Source: Sipunculus nudus (taxonomy: Eukaryota > Annelida > Sipuncula > Golfingiida > Sipunculidae). From it: DNA of 64,000 bases. Below, piece after piece: positions 50,931-62,153 of this stretch; the first letter of the stretch is position 1; each line of letters starts with the position of its first letter. Made by a program: the position numbers and the translations under genes. Location: NCBI GenBank assembly GCA_026874595.1, contig CM049317.1:17757382-17821381 (forward strand), in the 5' to 3' direction. Under the pieces are notes generated by a model. That model saw nothing but the letters and a program-made list of their open reading frames with translations. It was not told the origin of the DNA and ran no database searches.

Positions 50931-51500
50931 CCGTGAAAACTCATTAGGCACTGAGATTTGGATGGTTATAGTCTACTTGAATCGTGATTCAAGCTATATC
51001 GAGGAATGCATCATAATGGTCTCCCATCATGTTGCATAAATATATAATGGTAAAAAGCCCATTATCTTAACATTAGGCTACGAATGGTGAATTAATGAGA
51101 ATACATGTGAACTCACGACCCATACTGAATTTCCGTCTCTATGGCAAGGAGTCGATTACTTGTATCGCGTACAAGTTGGCTGCGTCCCGTAACCAGTGCA
51201 AGCCATGCTTACATTCATGGAGTCAGAAATACAACAAACATGGTAAGGGATAAACCAAATTGCTGAGTAAAAACGGAACTTTTTTCGCTCATGTTTGGTG
51301 TTGTGAGAAAGTAAACTGAAAAGCTAATGATTAGCCTAGTTTATGTCAATTGACAGTGTACCTGTAGGCCAATCAGAAATGACGAAAATATTTGCATCCT
51401 CTTGGACGCTTAAAATGCGTTACTCGCAGGAGGATGTAACGGCACTCTGACAGCCAATATGCTAGTTTCTAATGTCAGAGGCCCGGAATGGCGCTAGACT
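50931..51500 (+). repeat. dispersed family R2, copy 2 (longest)
   Basis: Left part: ccgtgaaaactcattaggca, atatcgaggaatgcatcat, cttaacattaggctacgaat. Right part: acaacaaacatggtaaggg, ggaacttttttcgctcatg, ttgacagtgtacctg, cagaaatgacgaaaatattt, ctgacagcc. It combines blocks found in copies 1 and 3. No open frame of note. Confidence 0.75.
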
Positions 51501-54312
51501 CACAGGCCCCTATCAGTTGTTCTAGAAGGCCTGAGTGTCATGTTGTCATGGCTACCAATAATAGGAAAATGATACATGGCACACAATCTTGAAAATCGGG
51601 TCAAGTTAAAAAAATAAAATCAGGTTCAAACCTGCCATCTGTGACATTTACGTTTACCAACGAGAACATATCAGCCATTTTAGAGATCCGTTTCGAACAC
51701 GGAAGGAAGGAAGAAAACAGTTCTCGTTGATGGTTTTTTGCACCACATTGGACCTAAATAAGAAGAATTATAAACCCAAATATACAAAAAACGTGAAGCA
51801 CATCAATCAACCCTTATAATCCTCCATCCATTATAAAGTTTCTAAAAAGCAGTCAAGTCATATTGAGCAGGTATAATTAATGGTTATCTCTTTCTACCTG
51901 GTTTAATGCAGAGGGGGTTGTCCCATTGCCTAAACTTACATCTAACAGAATTAATGCACCTTCAGTGATAAAACTAACACAGATAATCCTTTCTCCTGAG
52001 TTCCCTGTGCCAAATTTTAAACATAAATCCGCCACGTATGTGGATATAAAAGACCATATAATTTTCAAGGCATTTGTGGCAGTTATAATTATTTGATAAA
52101 ATAGATGAAAAGATAGAAAATCGTCCAGATGTACCAGTGGTATATGTTTTGATCAGTATAAAACTAGGGTGTATGCATTGTAAGATGACTTGGTATAAAG
52201 CACACCCCCGGGAACTGCAAGGTGTGATTTTCACCGGTGTAGTGGGTTGAAATTACCCCTCCTCAGATTACCCCGGGGGGGGGGGATTCAAGATATAAAG
52301 ACCCCCAACCCCTCTAACTTGAAATCGATTGCAGATTACCCTTTATGATTTCAAATCATCCCTTCAATATACATGTAGTTGTTAATTTATGTTTATTTTT
52401 TTTCCAAATAATATTATTATTCTTGATTTTCCAAATTTAGTTTGAATTTTTGTATATCTAATATTAGCATGTGATGTGTTTGGCGCTTTGGGTAAGTGTT
52501 TGAGTCAATAAAAATATAGTCAACAATATAATTAACATTTTGCGGCAACCTTTTTCAGATTGATGCCATCGTTTTAATTTGGTATTTTTCGCGTAGTTGG
52601 TTGTAAAGATCAGCTAAAGCATAAGACTTTACCATTTAATCAAATAAGCAAAGTGGTAATCTTGACAGTGTTTTGGTAAATTAGGTCCAGACTACCCCCG
52701 GGGGCAATTTGAAATCGATTTCAGATTACGGGAGCAGGGAATTACACCGGTATAGTTCGCGTATACAGCGGTCAACTCTGCTTTAATTCGATCAACTAAC
52801 TGGATAATCAAACAGAAAGAAAATAGCATGCAACCCGATCTTGTTCTAGACAAACAGTCCTCGAACGTTTAACCTTATTAGCAGGTATGCAAACATCACC
52901 CCACCTGATCATAAGGCCGCACACAAATAATTGTTCTAGGGACCAGCGCGCATTTTTTTTTCAGGTATAAATTTGTTTACGGTGATACGCACTTTTTCCA
53001 CGGTGTTTGTTTGCTGTAAAATAATGCTCTGTGCCGAGTCACTTAAGATTAAGCTTTATATGTATCAATAATTAAAAATATTTTTAATAAAAGTATCAAT
53101 GAAATTAATTAACCTTTGTGTTTGACCTGTCCACATGCACTATTTAATCATAGTCACACATTTTCGTAAAAGTCAGCAATATAATAAAGCATTTTGTCTC
53201 AGCCAGTACCTTAAAAAAATAAAATCCATGTATAGGAAAACTCAGTTATTATATTTTGGTGAGGCCTGACAGAATATACTAAGCTGCACAGGTATTCAAC
53301 ATAGTAAAAGAAAATTTACACGGAATATAGCTAATCATAGCAGCCTGAATCTGTGAAAGTGAACGGAACTAATGCAGGTATAAACTCAGTGCAATTGTAC
53401 ATGCCCCGGGTACTAAAAATAAATAGCGACGGTACCCCGCCCGAATGATTGATGTTTCGTATACTGCACTATGAAATAAGCTTATAGCCAAGCATACACG
53501 TCAACAAAAGTATATTAAGTGAGTATGATTAATCGTGTTCTATGCTTACACGGTCTATTAAAGAGGGGACGTCGCATTCACGCGTCCGTGTGTATAAATA
53601 GGTAGTTAGAACACCTTGAGGCAAGGGCAACGTTATCAATTGTTATAAATAATTTTACACCCGTATGTCTACATTCCTCTGGTTTTCCCGGATACCCCTA
53701 TCCCGATTAATTTATAAATTTTCAGATGACCATTCCGGGGCGCGGGAATTCAAACCCTACCTCTCTGAATTATGTCACTCTGTCTGTATTGTGTATGTCT
53801 CCTTAATCTGTAAACTACGAATCGTCTCCAATTGAAATGTATCACAACTTTAGACTGTCACTTCCACATGTAGTTTTCTAGAAAACTATTGAAATATATA
53901 TACTTTTAAGAAAATTATCTCCAAAAACCAGGAGGACACAGGTTGGTGGATGGCGGCAGGACAAAGGTCTACTGCCCCTGACTGTCTTGTTACTGTAATC
54001 AAAGAGTAAATTTCCTACACAATTTAAATTTTATTACCTCATAATGGCCCCAGAAACAAAACAAGTGTATTTTAAAAATCAATGTCAGTTCGATCGCCGC
54101 AAGGTGAATTGGATATCCTTCTCTTTAAATATGTATTCGCTTCATCAGTAGTTCGTCATTTTGATTACTTATCAGGTTAATACATTACGTCGGAGGTGTA
54201 AAATCACGTTTATTTGTCAATCATTTGCTCGCTAAAGCTGGTTCACAACCAAATTACTTATATAGCACTCACATTGACATGTATGAATAGCCATGCTGGT
54301 TCATAGTTTATA
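51501..54312. other. no gene; possible TIR element at 52232-52755
   Basis: tcaccggtgtag at the left and ttacaccggtatag at the right are roughly inverted. ttgaaatcgattgcagatta is repeated with one difference at 52319 and 52709. The G-run and CCCCCGGGGG-type blocks also recur. No coding region was found here. Confidence 0.4.
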
Positions 54313-54429
54313 GATGGAAAGGGTATACACATAAAAGTCGGCTCTGTGGTTAAAGCAGCCGCACCAGAATCGGAAGATCATGGGTTCGTATCTCACTGGC
54401 AGTCAGCCGACTTTTCTGTGTACACCCTT

Positions 54430-54435
<6 letters not shown>
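54313..54435. repeat. 31-bp stem hairpin enclosing a tRNA-like sequence
   Basis: 54313-54343 and 54405-54435 are reverse complements with two mismatches. Between and including the inner 7 bp of the stem (gtcggct / agccgac), the 75 bases 54337-54411 look tRNA-derived: a four-pair D-stem candidate (gtgg/ccgc), a gatcggaaga-like middle and a B-box-like gggttcgtatctc. The T-arm is out of register with the acceptor stem, so this is not a functional tRNA. More likely it is a SINE-derived foldback. Confidence 0.65.
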
Positions 54436-54503
<68 letters not shown>

Positions 54504-54504
54504 A
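54436..54504 (+). repeat. (CT)n(AT)n microsatellite joined to the hairpin
   Basis: About 22 CT units and then about 11 AT units start exactly where the right hairpin arm ends (ccatc|tctctc). A similar order, inverted, is seen at 62090-62208. Confidence 0.95.
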
Positions 54505-57500
54505 TTAAGCACACTGTCTTAAAAACTGAGGTAAGTAGCTACCGATATCCATGAACCATAATCTGGCCTGTTCCCCGAGTACATCTATATTATAAATGGT
54601 GGTGGCAATGCACGCCTCGAATATACACGTTATGGCCTTGATCTGTCGGGAAAGATGACAATTGTGTCCAAAGAGGCAATTTCCTTCTTTCTTAACTTAA
54701 CTTAACTTAACTTAATTAACCCAGAGATATTTTATATCATTTTCGCAGGGTTTATCAAATTATGGAAATACTTCAACAATATTATGAATAAATGTATATT
54801 GCTAGTAAACAGAAGTAATGACAGCTTTTGGCCTATGTCAAACGCAGTCTACGAACAAAAACCTTTGGTTTCTCGCCAAACTTCATTAGCTTCACACCGA
54901 CCATGAATGCGTGGTTATACAAGATAGTGACAACAAAATGAGGAAAATGCATGCAATAACGCTGTCTTGTGATGCATACATACCTACATGGTTTCACACG
55001 AGCACGAATCCCTATGACGAGAATAATACTCACAGAACTCACAGAAGCAATGCACGCCTGAGGATATTGTGAATATAAAGGTCGAGAGAAACTTGCATCC
55101 GTAGGTAAGACTGATTTCTGAATCCTGTTTGAAATTGTATTTTAAGCACGTTTTATGGCATATTTGTAGCATTTTAGTACAGTGTTTATAAGCTACCTTT
55201 TGGTAGCACGAGTCGTCTCAAGTCGTTATTTTAACATACATTTAGCGCTCTGTTGGAGGACTCTGAATTTAATGAACTGTAAGACTGCCTTTGAATGAGG
55301 ATATATCGTGCCATATCTTTTTGCAGAAACATTAAGTGGAAAGACAAAATAACTGGTTTCATTTAAAAAGGATAGACTCAAGTCTACAGGCATTTTCGTT
55401 TTATAATACGATAATAACCCTGTGATAAGAATGTTAGTCATGACTAAGTTGTCTAGGTTAGTCTTTTAGCACAAGAGGTTAGGGATAATCCTGAAGTAAT
55501 AATCTGTCCCTTAGACATGAGGCGATTTTGCTGAGAATTAAAACGCAACGGGTCTGGTATATCCGATAAATCCTATATAAATTAGCTGCCTTCCGCCACC
55601 CGAATTTCGCAATACTAATAGAAAAAAATTAACACATCCCGTATCAAGAACTACAAAATTATAAAATCTCACGTGAATTTAATTATCTTCATGCTAGAAT
55701 AGTTGATAACGGAGACATTTCAGTCATACAGTAGCCTAAATATAACGTCAGTAAACACGTCCTCTCGGAAACCGTATGCGAGACTGCCTAGGACTTATAA
55801 CCAGCGCATATTTAATCACTGTACAACCGATGAACACAAATTGTCTTTAATGATGCCAGGTACCAGTCTACAAATTTTCAGGGGATTTTTTTTCTGCATG
55901 AACATATAAAGAGACAAGAGTTATTATTTATAGAGAAAAAAATGAAGCGCCCCTATTTGAACCACTTTTGGATACCTTCATGGTGGCAGATGAAACTACA
56001 GTTGATTTCTCACAGGCATTGATGCTGACGAACAGTAAGGAGGTATTTTGCGCCACCAGACTCCGTATTTTAAATATATATATTCAATTGTAATTCAAGA
56101 ACAAATACGACTTTTATTTTTTTATTTGAAATACTTCCATCCAGTTAATATTTTGATCCGACAGCTGATCACTTGTGAACAGCTGTCCAATTGTGACTGG
56201 TATCTTGACCCTGTCCGTTTATTAAAAAAGGCCTGTGAGTCATGTTTCCGTGACTAAGTGCATATGATTTGTTGATGCGTAGCCTTGCGGTGCGACTTGG
56301 ACTGCAAATACATACAACAGATACTTCTCAAATTGATCAATATAAGGACAGATTGCTGTGTAAGTCAACCTCTTAATAAATGTTTGAAGCGGAAGCTATG
56401 GATGCTTATTGCCGTGCAGTTTTTTATATTTAGGCCAACTATTAGTGACTAAGAAAAAAGGCCTTTTTTGTTTTCTTACCAAAAGGAAAACAGTTTACGT
56501 TCATGATCGCACTTTCCGTACATTTAGAAGAGAGTGACAACGCTGACAAACGGTCATTGACCTCATCGGAGCACTATAAATGTGGCCATATTCCTTACGT
56601 GGCAGTTGTGGACAATTATAGTCGAACGCTAGCTGGATGATTTCACTCGGGTGATCAAAAGCCGTCAGACAGATATCACTATATCCATGCTATTGAACAA
56701 ACGTTATACGAAAAATACTAAAGTATAGTCTAAAGTATACCAGAGAGAAAAAAATAGGATACGGACAGCGCATTGCCATTGCAATTCTTGACAAACAATG
56801 TATACCTGACATTCATCCGAGCTGGATACATTTTCACCATGTTTTCCGATTGGGAAATGTCATATTATTCAGTTTCTGCTCTGTATAACATATCCGCTAT
56901 ATCATATATCAATGTTATCAACGTAAACGTGCCAAAAAGCCCTCTGCAAGAATAACTTTAATTGTAACCTTAACCTTTGACCCTTTGTTGCACACAACAC
57001 ATTCTACAGAAGGCACACCAACACAGCTGATAGCCTTAAAATGTAGCCGTTCATTCATGCTTTTTGATTTGTAAAAAAATTAAACGGTGACGTCACTTTT
57101 CATAATTTCCTTATAACTTGAAATGTGTGGATCTTTACCACACTTGCCAAAGATCCACACTTGCCACTGCACCCCATTGGTCGTAAATGGCAGGTTCTCT
57201 TAAAGCTTTCCTGGCTAGGTCAACTGATTCCTGAGGTAATACGTATTAACAGGAAAACCTCCCCAATCTTATTACTTTTCTCAAGAATGCCTCCAAGAAG
57301 CAGGTTAGTACAGAAATGGTCACAAGGGAATTTCATCATAGTTTCCTTAATCTATTTTTTATGGGTAATAGATAAGGAGAAACATTACATTTAAAAATAT
57401 CACGTGGTTTGCCAAAGTCACTGAAACAGGAAAAAAAAAGATTTAAAGTGACAGAATCCAATCATGATTTGAGGATTAAGCGTGGTCCATAAAAAGTTAT

Positions 57501-57906
57501 CCCACGTTGAACTTTCCACTTTCCCCTGCCACCGAACCCTCCGCATATAGAACTTTTTCCTGCACGTTGTTCTCAGAGTACTCCCATTCCCATGTGTAGC
57601 CCGGGCAATTTATATTTCCGGTTTCAGCTTTGATTACACACTAAAACCCGTATGTCACAGGTCGAATGTAGAAATTATTGGTATAGCGGTAGTATTAATA
57701 ACGATACTTATGAACAGTTGGAGATAATAAACAAGGGATTTATGTGTGTCAGCTGGAAGGATTTGGTATCACTAAAATGGTATAAACGTTAGGATTGAAT
57801 TACAATAGCAAATGCAAGTTTCCTCCTTATACCAGAGGTGTTAGTTCCAACATACAGAAAAAAAAATCCTGAAATGATCTATCTTACTTCTTAACCATTC
57901 CATCCA
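54505..57906. other. no gene recognised
   Basis: Contains a (CTTAA)n repeat at about 54694-54716 and otherwise unassigned sequence. Any 5' exon or promoter of the SLC26 gene may lie here, but I cannot identify it. Confidence 0.5.
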
Positions 57907-57965
57907 ATTTTGTCTGTTTATTTTATTATTATTATTATTAATATTATTATTATTATTATTATTTT
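57907..57965 (+). repeat. (ATT)n microsatellite upstream of the SLC26 exon
   Basis: Runs of TTA/ATT trinucleotides with a few interruptions, ending only about ten bases before the candidate acceptor AG. If the acceptor is used, this repeat forms the 3' end of the intron in place of a normal pyrimidine tract. Confidence 0.85.
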
Positions 57966-57972
57966 GCATTTT

Positions 57973-57974
57973 AG
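57973..57974 (+). promoter_or_regulatory. candidate splice acceptor before the SLC26 coding exon
   Basis: A T-rich stretch ending gcattttag| precedes 57975, where an open frame in phase with the transporter begins. The same TAG is an in-frame stop if not removed, so either an intron ends here or translation begins at the ATG at 58062. An upstream non-coding or short coding exon would be typical for the family. I could not identify it. Inference from sequence only. Confidence 0.45.
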
Positions 57975-58061
57975 GCGGAAACCCTTCAATCCCAGCCCGA
58001 GGCTGGACAGTTGCTGAGCGAAGATAAAGACCAGTTATCAGAGGATCACCATCAGAACAAG

Positions 58062-60176
58062 ATGGAGGAAGGACAAGTGTTCATATCCAGACCAGCCTAC
58101 AACAAGGTCCAATTTGATGAGATGTTCGAATTTCACGCAGAAAACGTACCAGCTTCGACGAAAATCAAAGAATTTCTAAGGAATAAATGTGCTTGCTCTG
58201 GGGCTTGCGTGAAGGATAAGCTACTTGGGATTTTCCCTTTTATTACTGTACTGAGGACATATAAGTGGAAGGGTTGGTTGTTGATGGATCTGGTCGCTGG
58301 TATAACAGTAGGAGTGATCCATGTCCCACAGAGCATGGGGTTCGCCCTCCTGACGGAAGTTCCGCCAGTCTACGGTCTGTACTCTTCCTTCTTCCCGCTC
58401 GTTTTGTATTTTCTCTTCGGCACCTCCCGTCACATTAGCGTTGGCACCATGGCCGTCATCAGCTTGATGATTGGTTCTGTGGTAGACCGTGAAGTCAGTG
58501 GATTCTCGGGAATCCGAAACGGCACGAACGCCACATCTACGAGGGAACTGAATGATTTCAAAGTGAACATCGCCACTTCCGTTTCGCTCATCGCCGGGGC
58601 TTTCCAGCTCAGTATGAGCTTTCTACAGCTTGGAGTGATTACAAAACTGATGTCGTCGCCGTTTGTTGGAGGATTTACCGCCGGGGCTACTTTTCATATC
58701 ATCACCAGTCAGGTCAGGTTCATGCTCGGCTTGCGGAACTTAAAGAAAATCTCTGGAATCTTCCGTCTGCCGTTGTCTTACATAGACTTCTTCAGGAACA
58801 TCACAACAACCAACATTCCGACGCTTATCATTAGTCTCATATGTATCTTTGTTTTGGTTCTTATCAAAGAGGTAATTAATGACAGAGTGAAAAAGAAAAT
58901 TAAAATACCTCTCCCCGCGGAACTCTTCGTCGTGATAATTGCAACGCTAGCGTCTCATTTCGGCAGATTTGAGAGTGTATATGGAGTCAAAATTATAGGT
59001 GAAATTCCTTCAGGGATTCCTACACCAAGAGTCCCTTCGATGCATAACGCCCAGTCTTACATCATGGAGGGATTTCTAATAGCCATAGTTAGTTTCACAA
59101 TATCAATATCTTTGGCTAAGATTTTCACAGAAAAATACAACTATGAAGTTGATGACAATCAAGAATTGTTTGCTTACGGTATGTGTTATGGCGTCAGTTC
59201 GTTTTTTAACTGCTTCTATGGAGCGGTGGCGCCACCTAGATGTTTCGCGCACGAGTCCTCAGGAGGAAAATCGCAGGTCGCCAGTCTATTTTCAGCTCTT
59301 CTTGTACTGCTAGTGATGCTGGTGCTCGGACCTTTGTTTCAGTCACTCCCTAATGCCACGTTGGCCACTATTATTTGCGTGGCGTTGCTACCGGTACTGA
59401 AATCATTTCGTATTCTGAAGATGTATTGGAAAGTGAACAAATGTGATTTCTGCGTGTGGTTACTCACGTGGCTTTCTGTTACCTTTCTGGACATCAACGT
59501 TGGTCTCGCTATTGGAATCGGGCTGTCTCTGCTCATGCTTCCATTTAGCAGCATGTTTCTTGCTCGTGGGTCTCTATTGGGTCGAGCACCAAACAGTGAA
59601 CTTTACGCGCCATCAGAGAGGTACAAACACGTGCAGTCTATACCCTGGATCAGAGTGATCCGCTTTGAGCAGCCCTTATTCTACATGACCACTGATCAGT
59701 TCAAGAGACACATTTTTGAACATACTTTCAAACCAATCCCGCCACCGAAGGAAAAGAACCCCCGTAAAAGCAAAGGGGATTCTGAAAAGAAAACACCAAA
59801 GGATGAATCTAATGGTGCAGTAACACAAGATGAAGAGAAGAAGATTAATATATACACTTTGGACATAGAACACAAAGATATCGATCAAGAGGCAATAAAA
59901 GAAAATTTTCAGGAGGTTCGCTGCATTATCGTGGATGTTTTTTCTGTGAGTTACATTGACATTATGGGACTTAACCTGCTCAAGTTGCTGCACAAGGACT
60001 ATAAAGCTGCCGGCGTTAAACTGGTCCTAGCGGGGTGCACGGAGGATATTGAGAAGAAACTACAGGCCAGTGGAGCTCATATCGAACTGTACCCCAGCAT
60101 TGAGGATGCCGCTGTGAATAACATCACGGGCATAGTGAAACTGCCAACTCTGAACACTGAACAGACAGTTTTGTAA
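58062..60176 (+). CDS. SLC26/SulP family anion transporter, single-exon coding region
   Basis: Predicted 704-residue multipass plasma-membrane anion transporter or exchanger (SLC26 family; members move chloride, bicarbonate, sulfate, oxalate or iodide, and prestin is a motor). Seen: a cytosolic N-terminus with the family's ISRPAYN-type segment; a first membrane helix near residues 72-97 containing VPQSMGFALL; PPVYGLYSSFFP; the signature GTSRHISVGT at about 120-129; two N-glycosylation sequons (NGT, NAT) at 153-158 in the expected extracellular loop; NQEL and the ESSGGKSQ segment of helix 10; a C-terminal STAS domain from about 521, with a lysine-rich acidic insertion and the conserved strand-turn D625...Y631-I-D...G. 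Length matches the family. It ends in T-V-L, a possible class I PDZ ligand. The start is the first in-frame ATG, with A at -3 and G at +4. The frame is open upstream to 57975, so a start in an upstream exon is possible. Oddity: the residue aligned with the prestin anion-site serine is Pro392, followed by a conserved Arg393. The family call is firm; the paralogue and substrate are not. Confidence 0.95.
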   Translation: MEEGQVFISRPAYNKVQFDEMFEFHAENVPASTKIKEFLRNKCACSGACVKDKLLGIFPFITVLRTYKWKGWLLMDLVAGITVGVIHVPQSMGFALLTEVPPVYGLYSSFFPLVLYFLFGTSRHISVGTMAVISLMIGSVVDREVSGFSGIRNGTNATSTRELNDFKVNIATSVSLIAGAFQLSMSFLQLGVITKLMSSPFVGGFTAGATFHIITSQVRFMLGLRNLKKISGIFRLPLSYIDFFRNITTTNIPTLIISLICIFVLVLIKEVINDRVKKKIKIPLPAELFVVIIATLASHFGRFESVYGVKIIGEIPSGIPTPRVPSMHNAQSYIMEGFLIAIVSFTISISLAKIFTEKYNYEVDDNQELFAYGMCYGVSSFFNCFYGAVAPPRCFAHESSGGKSQVASLFSALLVLLVMLVLGPLFQSLPNATLATIICVALLPVLKSFRILKMYWKVNKCDFCVWLLTWLSVTFLDINVGLAIGIGLSLLMLPFSSMFLARGSLLGRAPNSELYAPSERYKHVQSIPWIRVIRFEQPLFYMTTDQFKRHIFEHTFKPIPPPKEKNPRKSKGDSEKKTPKDESNGAVTQDEEKKINIYTLDIEHKDIDQEAIKENFQEVRCIIVDVFSVSYIDIMGLNLLKLLHKDYKAAGVKLVLAGCTEDIEKKLQASGAHIELYPSIEDAAVNNITGIVKLPTLNTEQTVL

Positions 60177-60806
60177 GCTGAAGTATTGGAATAATCCCTT
60201 GGGTCTTCGGACTCCTCACATCGTGTTGAGGGTAGTTTTGCATAATCCTGATACAAGACAATGAAACGAACAAATGCATTAACACGGGTAAAAAGATGAT
60301 CTGCTTAGCGGAGGTAAAAAAAAAAGATCATTTTAGAGAAAGGTTTGTAATGCTGTTCTATTTAAAAGTTGTCAATGCACAGGAATTAACTTATAAGTGG
60401 TGATCGTGGGGTAAAACATGCGGATGGAATTGCAGCATATGATACAGGCGGTGACAAACAATGTGTCAAACATGGCAATTTAACCTCTCTGAGCCATTGG
60501 CTATACCGACGGATGTAAATCAGCTTTGCCTGGATAATGAATAACTTTCTTGAGGTAGTTTATCCTCTTCTACCGCTAGGTGTCGTCGCGGTTTACAACA
60601 AGGCTCGCCATCTTTGTCCTTATAAAGTGCCCTTATTTCATGGTTTTACTTTTTAATCTCCCTTTCCTTATTTTTTATGTTCCATACCTTCTTTGTTCGC
60701 TTTATGATACATGCATATTGTCTCGTATAACTAAGATTTTAAAATCAACGCATGTAATTACTCATTTGATTAGCTTTTGAGTATCGTATGTGTAGATATT
60801 ACAGTG

Positions 60807-60812
60807 AATAAA
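60807..60812 (+). terminator. polyadenylation signal AATAAA, proximal
   Basis: Canonical AATAAA about 630 bases after the SLC26 stop codon. It is followed by TG-containing sequence (aatgtgttgatg). This is a plausible first poly(A) site for the transporter mRNA. Confidence 0.45.
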
Positions 60813-60875
60813 AATGTGTTGATGCCATTTCGTTCATGTTAACCATTGAAACCAAATTAAATATAAAGTCAAAAT

Positions 60876-60881
60876 AATAAA
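60876..60881 (+). terminator. polyadenylation signal AATAAA, distal
   Basis: A second AATAAA, followed directly by a GT-rich stretch (gtggtgtttgtt) that resembles a downstream processing element. This is the better candidate for the 3' end of the SLC26 transcript, giving a 3' UTR of about 0.7 kb. Confidence 0.5.
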
Positions 60882-61303
60882 GTGGTGTTTGTTAGGAGGA
60901 CAGGTATGCAAATAGTATAGACATATCATGGTTTTCCCATGGCCCAGAATTAATTTTATCCTTTTCATAATCATCATCATACTATAATTCACGGGAATCT
61001 GTTTGTCTGTCCGGATTCATTCGCAAGCTAGGGATCGCACGGTCGTCAAACTTCGTGGGAGGGTGCATCTTGGTCCGGGGAAGAACGAGTTTATATTTTT
61101 AAGGCGTTTCGTAAAGAAATGGCCTCGAAATCGATAAAAATATTATCATACTAATACCTGCGATGTGCCATGGCCATTCTCACATAGTGCGCCCACGTCG
61201 TCCTGAATCTCCTCTCGCTAACCAATCAAATCAAACCTGACATAGTCTGCCAAACATTCACTACGCGTCGGCCTTTTGTAAGCAGTCCGCTAAAGTCAAC
61301 ACA
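60882..61303. other. no gene recognised
   Basis: Sequence downstream of the SLC26 poly(A) signals; no feature supported. Confidence 0.5.
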
Positions 61304-61530
61304 AATGAATGTTGTTCTGGTTAAACCGCTGGAACACAAATAAATGTTGTTCTGGGTTGACCGCTGGGACGAATTTAGACCGGGAACATCTCACGACTGC
61401 CCATATCCGCAATATGTCCCCCAATATTTGCACAAGTGAATCATGTTGCGGGTTAATCGTTCGGACGATTTTGCACGCGGAACATCTCACCCCTCGCCAA
61501 ATCACCAACATGTCCCGCAATTGGTGTCAG
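61304..61530 (+). repeat. degenerate tandem repeat, about 95-bp period
   Basis: Units at 61339 and 61434 share a tgttctgggttgaccgctgg-type start (second unit: tgttgcgggttaatcgttcg), then gacgaatttagaccgggaac / gacgattttgcacgcggaac, acatctcac and a caatatgtccc/caacatgtccc block. A truncated copy precedes at 61304. Confidence 0.7.
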
Positions 61531-62070
61531 TGCATTTCAAACGCGCACGCCATGTCAGTGCTTACTCATAATTTAAGAAAAGTGTGGATGCAGGTACTAA
61601 TATGGGTAAATTCTAGTAATAATAATACACCGTTATATACAGAGTCATACATAGAAATTTGTAATTGTGTTTTATAAATATTGCTTTCATTCAAAGAAAG
61701 CTCATTTGTAGATCAATATTAGCTATTGATGTAATTATAGATCAAATTAGACAATGGTATCGTATTTCCGTCGTAGGATATCCCCATACATTGACGATTA
61801 TTGTTCATCTTATGGAAAGCGTGGCCTGAAATTTGAAAATGGTCTCTGAGCGTCTCGACGGGCTGTATCAGATACATTACCGAATACCCCCAATGTGACT
61901 TTTATTTATTCTTCTGAAAAAAAGCGTTTTTTATAATTATCTTTGGATTTAAAGAACGATGTATTGTATAAGAATAGTGTAAATATAATATTTCCACAGT
62001 TCTTGCGTATTTTGCTGAGTTCTTTGGCTGTGTGCTGAAAATGGTCAAATTATGCACATTGAATAGAGGT

Positions 62071-62071
<1 letters not shown>
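61531..62071. other. no gene recognised
   Basis: AT-rich, stops in all frames, nothing supported. Confidence 0.5.

Positions 62072-62142
<71 letters not shown>
62072..62142 (+). repeat. (AC)n(AT)n(GA)n compound microsatellite
   Basis: About 10 AC units, a short AT run, and about 18 GA units, placed just left of the hairpin at 62154. Confidence 0.95.
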
Positions 62143-62143
<1 letters not shown>

Positions 62144-62153
62144 TAGAGATTGC

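Noticed and set aside
51877-52234. Minus-strand frames and an opposing plus-strand frame of about 60 codons
   Set aside because: Both strands are open over the same bases and neither shows a family motif. I could not choose, so no gene is called.
54337-54411. Functional tRNA gene
   Set aside because: The 75-base length and closing 7-bp stem fit, but the T-arm is displaced by about eight bases from the acceptor stem, the anticodon arm is poor, and the stem extends far beyond a tRNA. A SINE-type relic is more likely.
58011-58061. SLC26 start at the TTG at 58011
   Set aside because: Eukaryotic initiation at TTG is unlikely. The first in-frame ATG at 58062 has a strong context and aligns with the family N-terminus. 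The upstream frame is better explained as 5' UTR or continuation from another exon.
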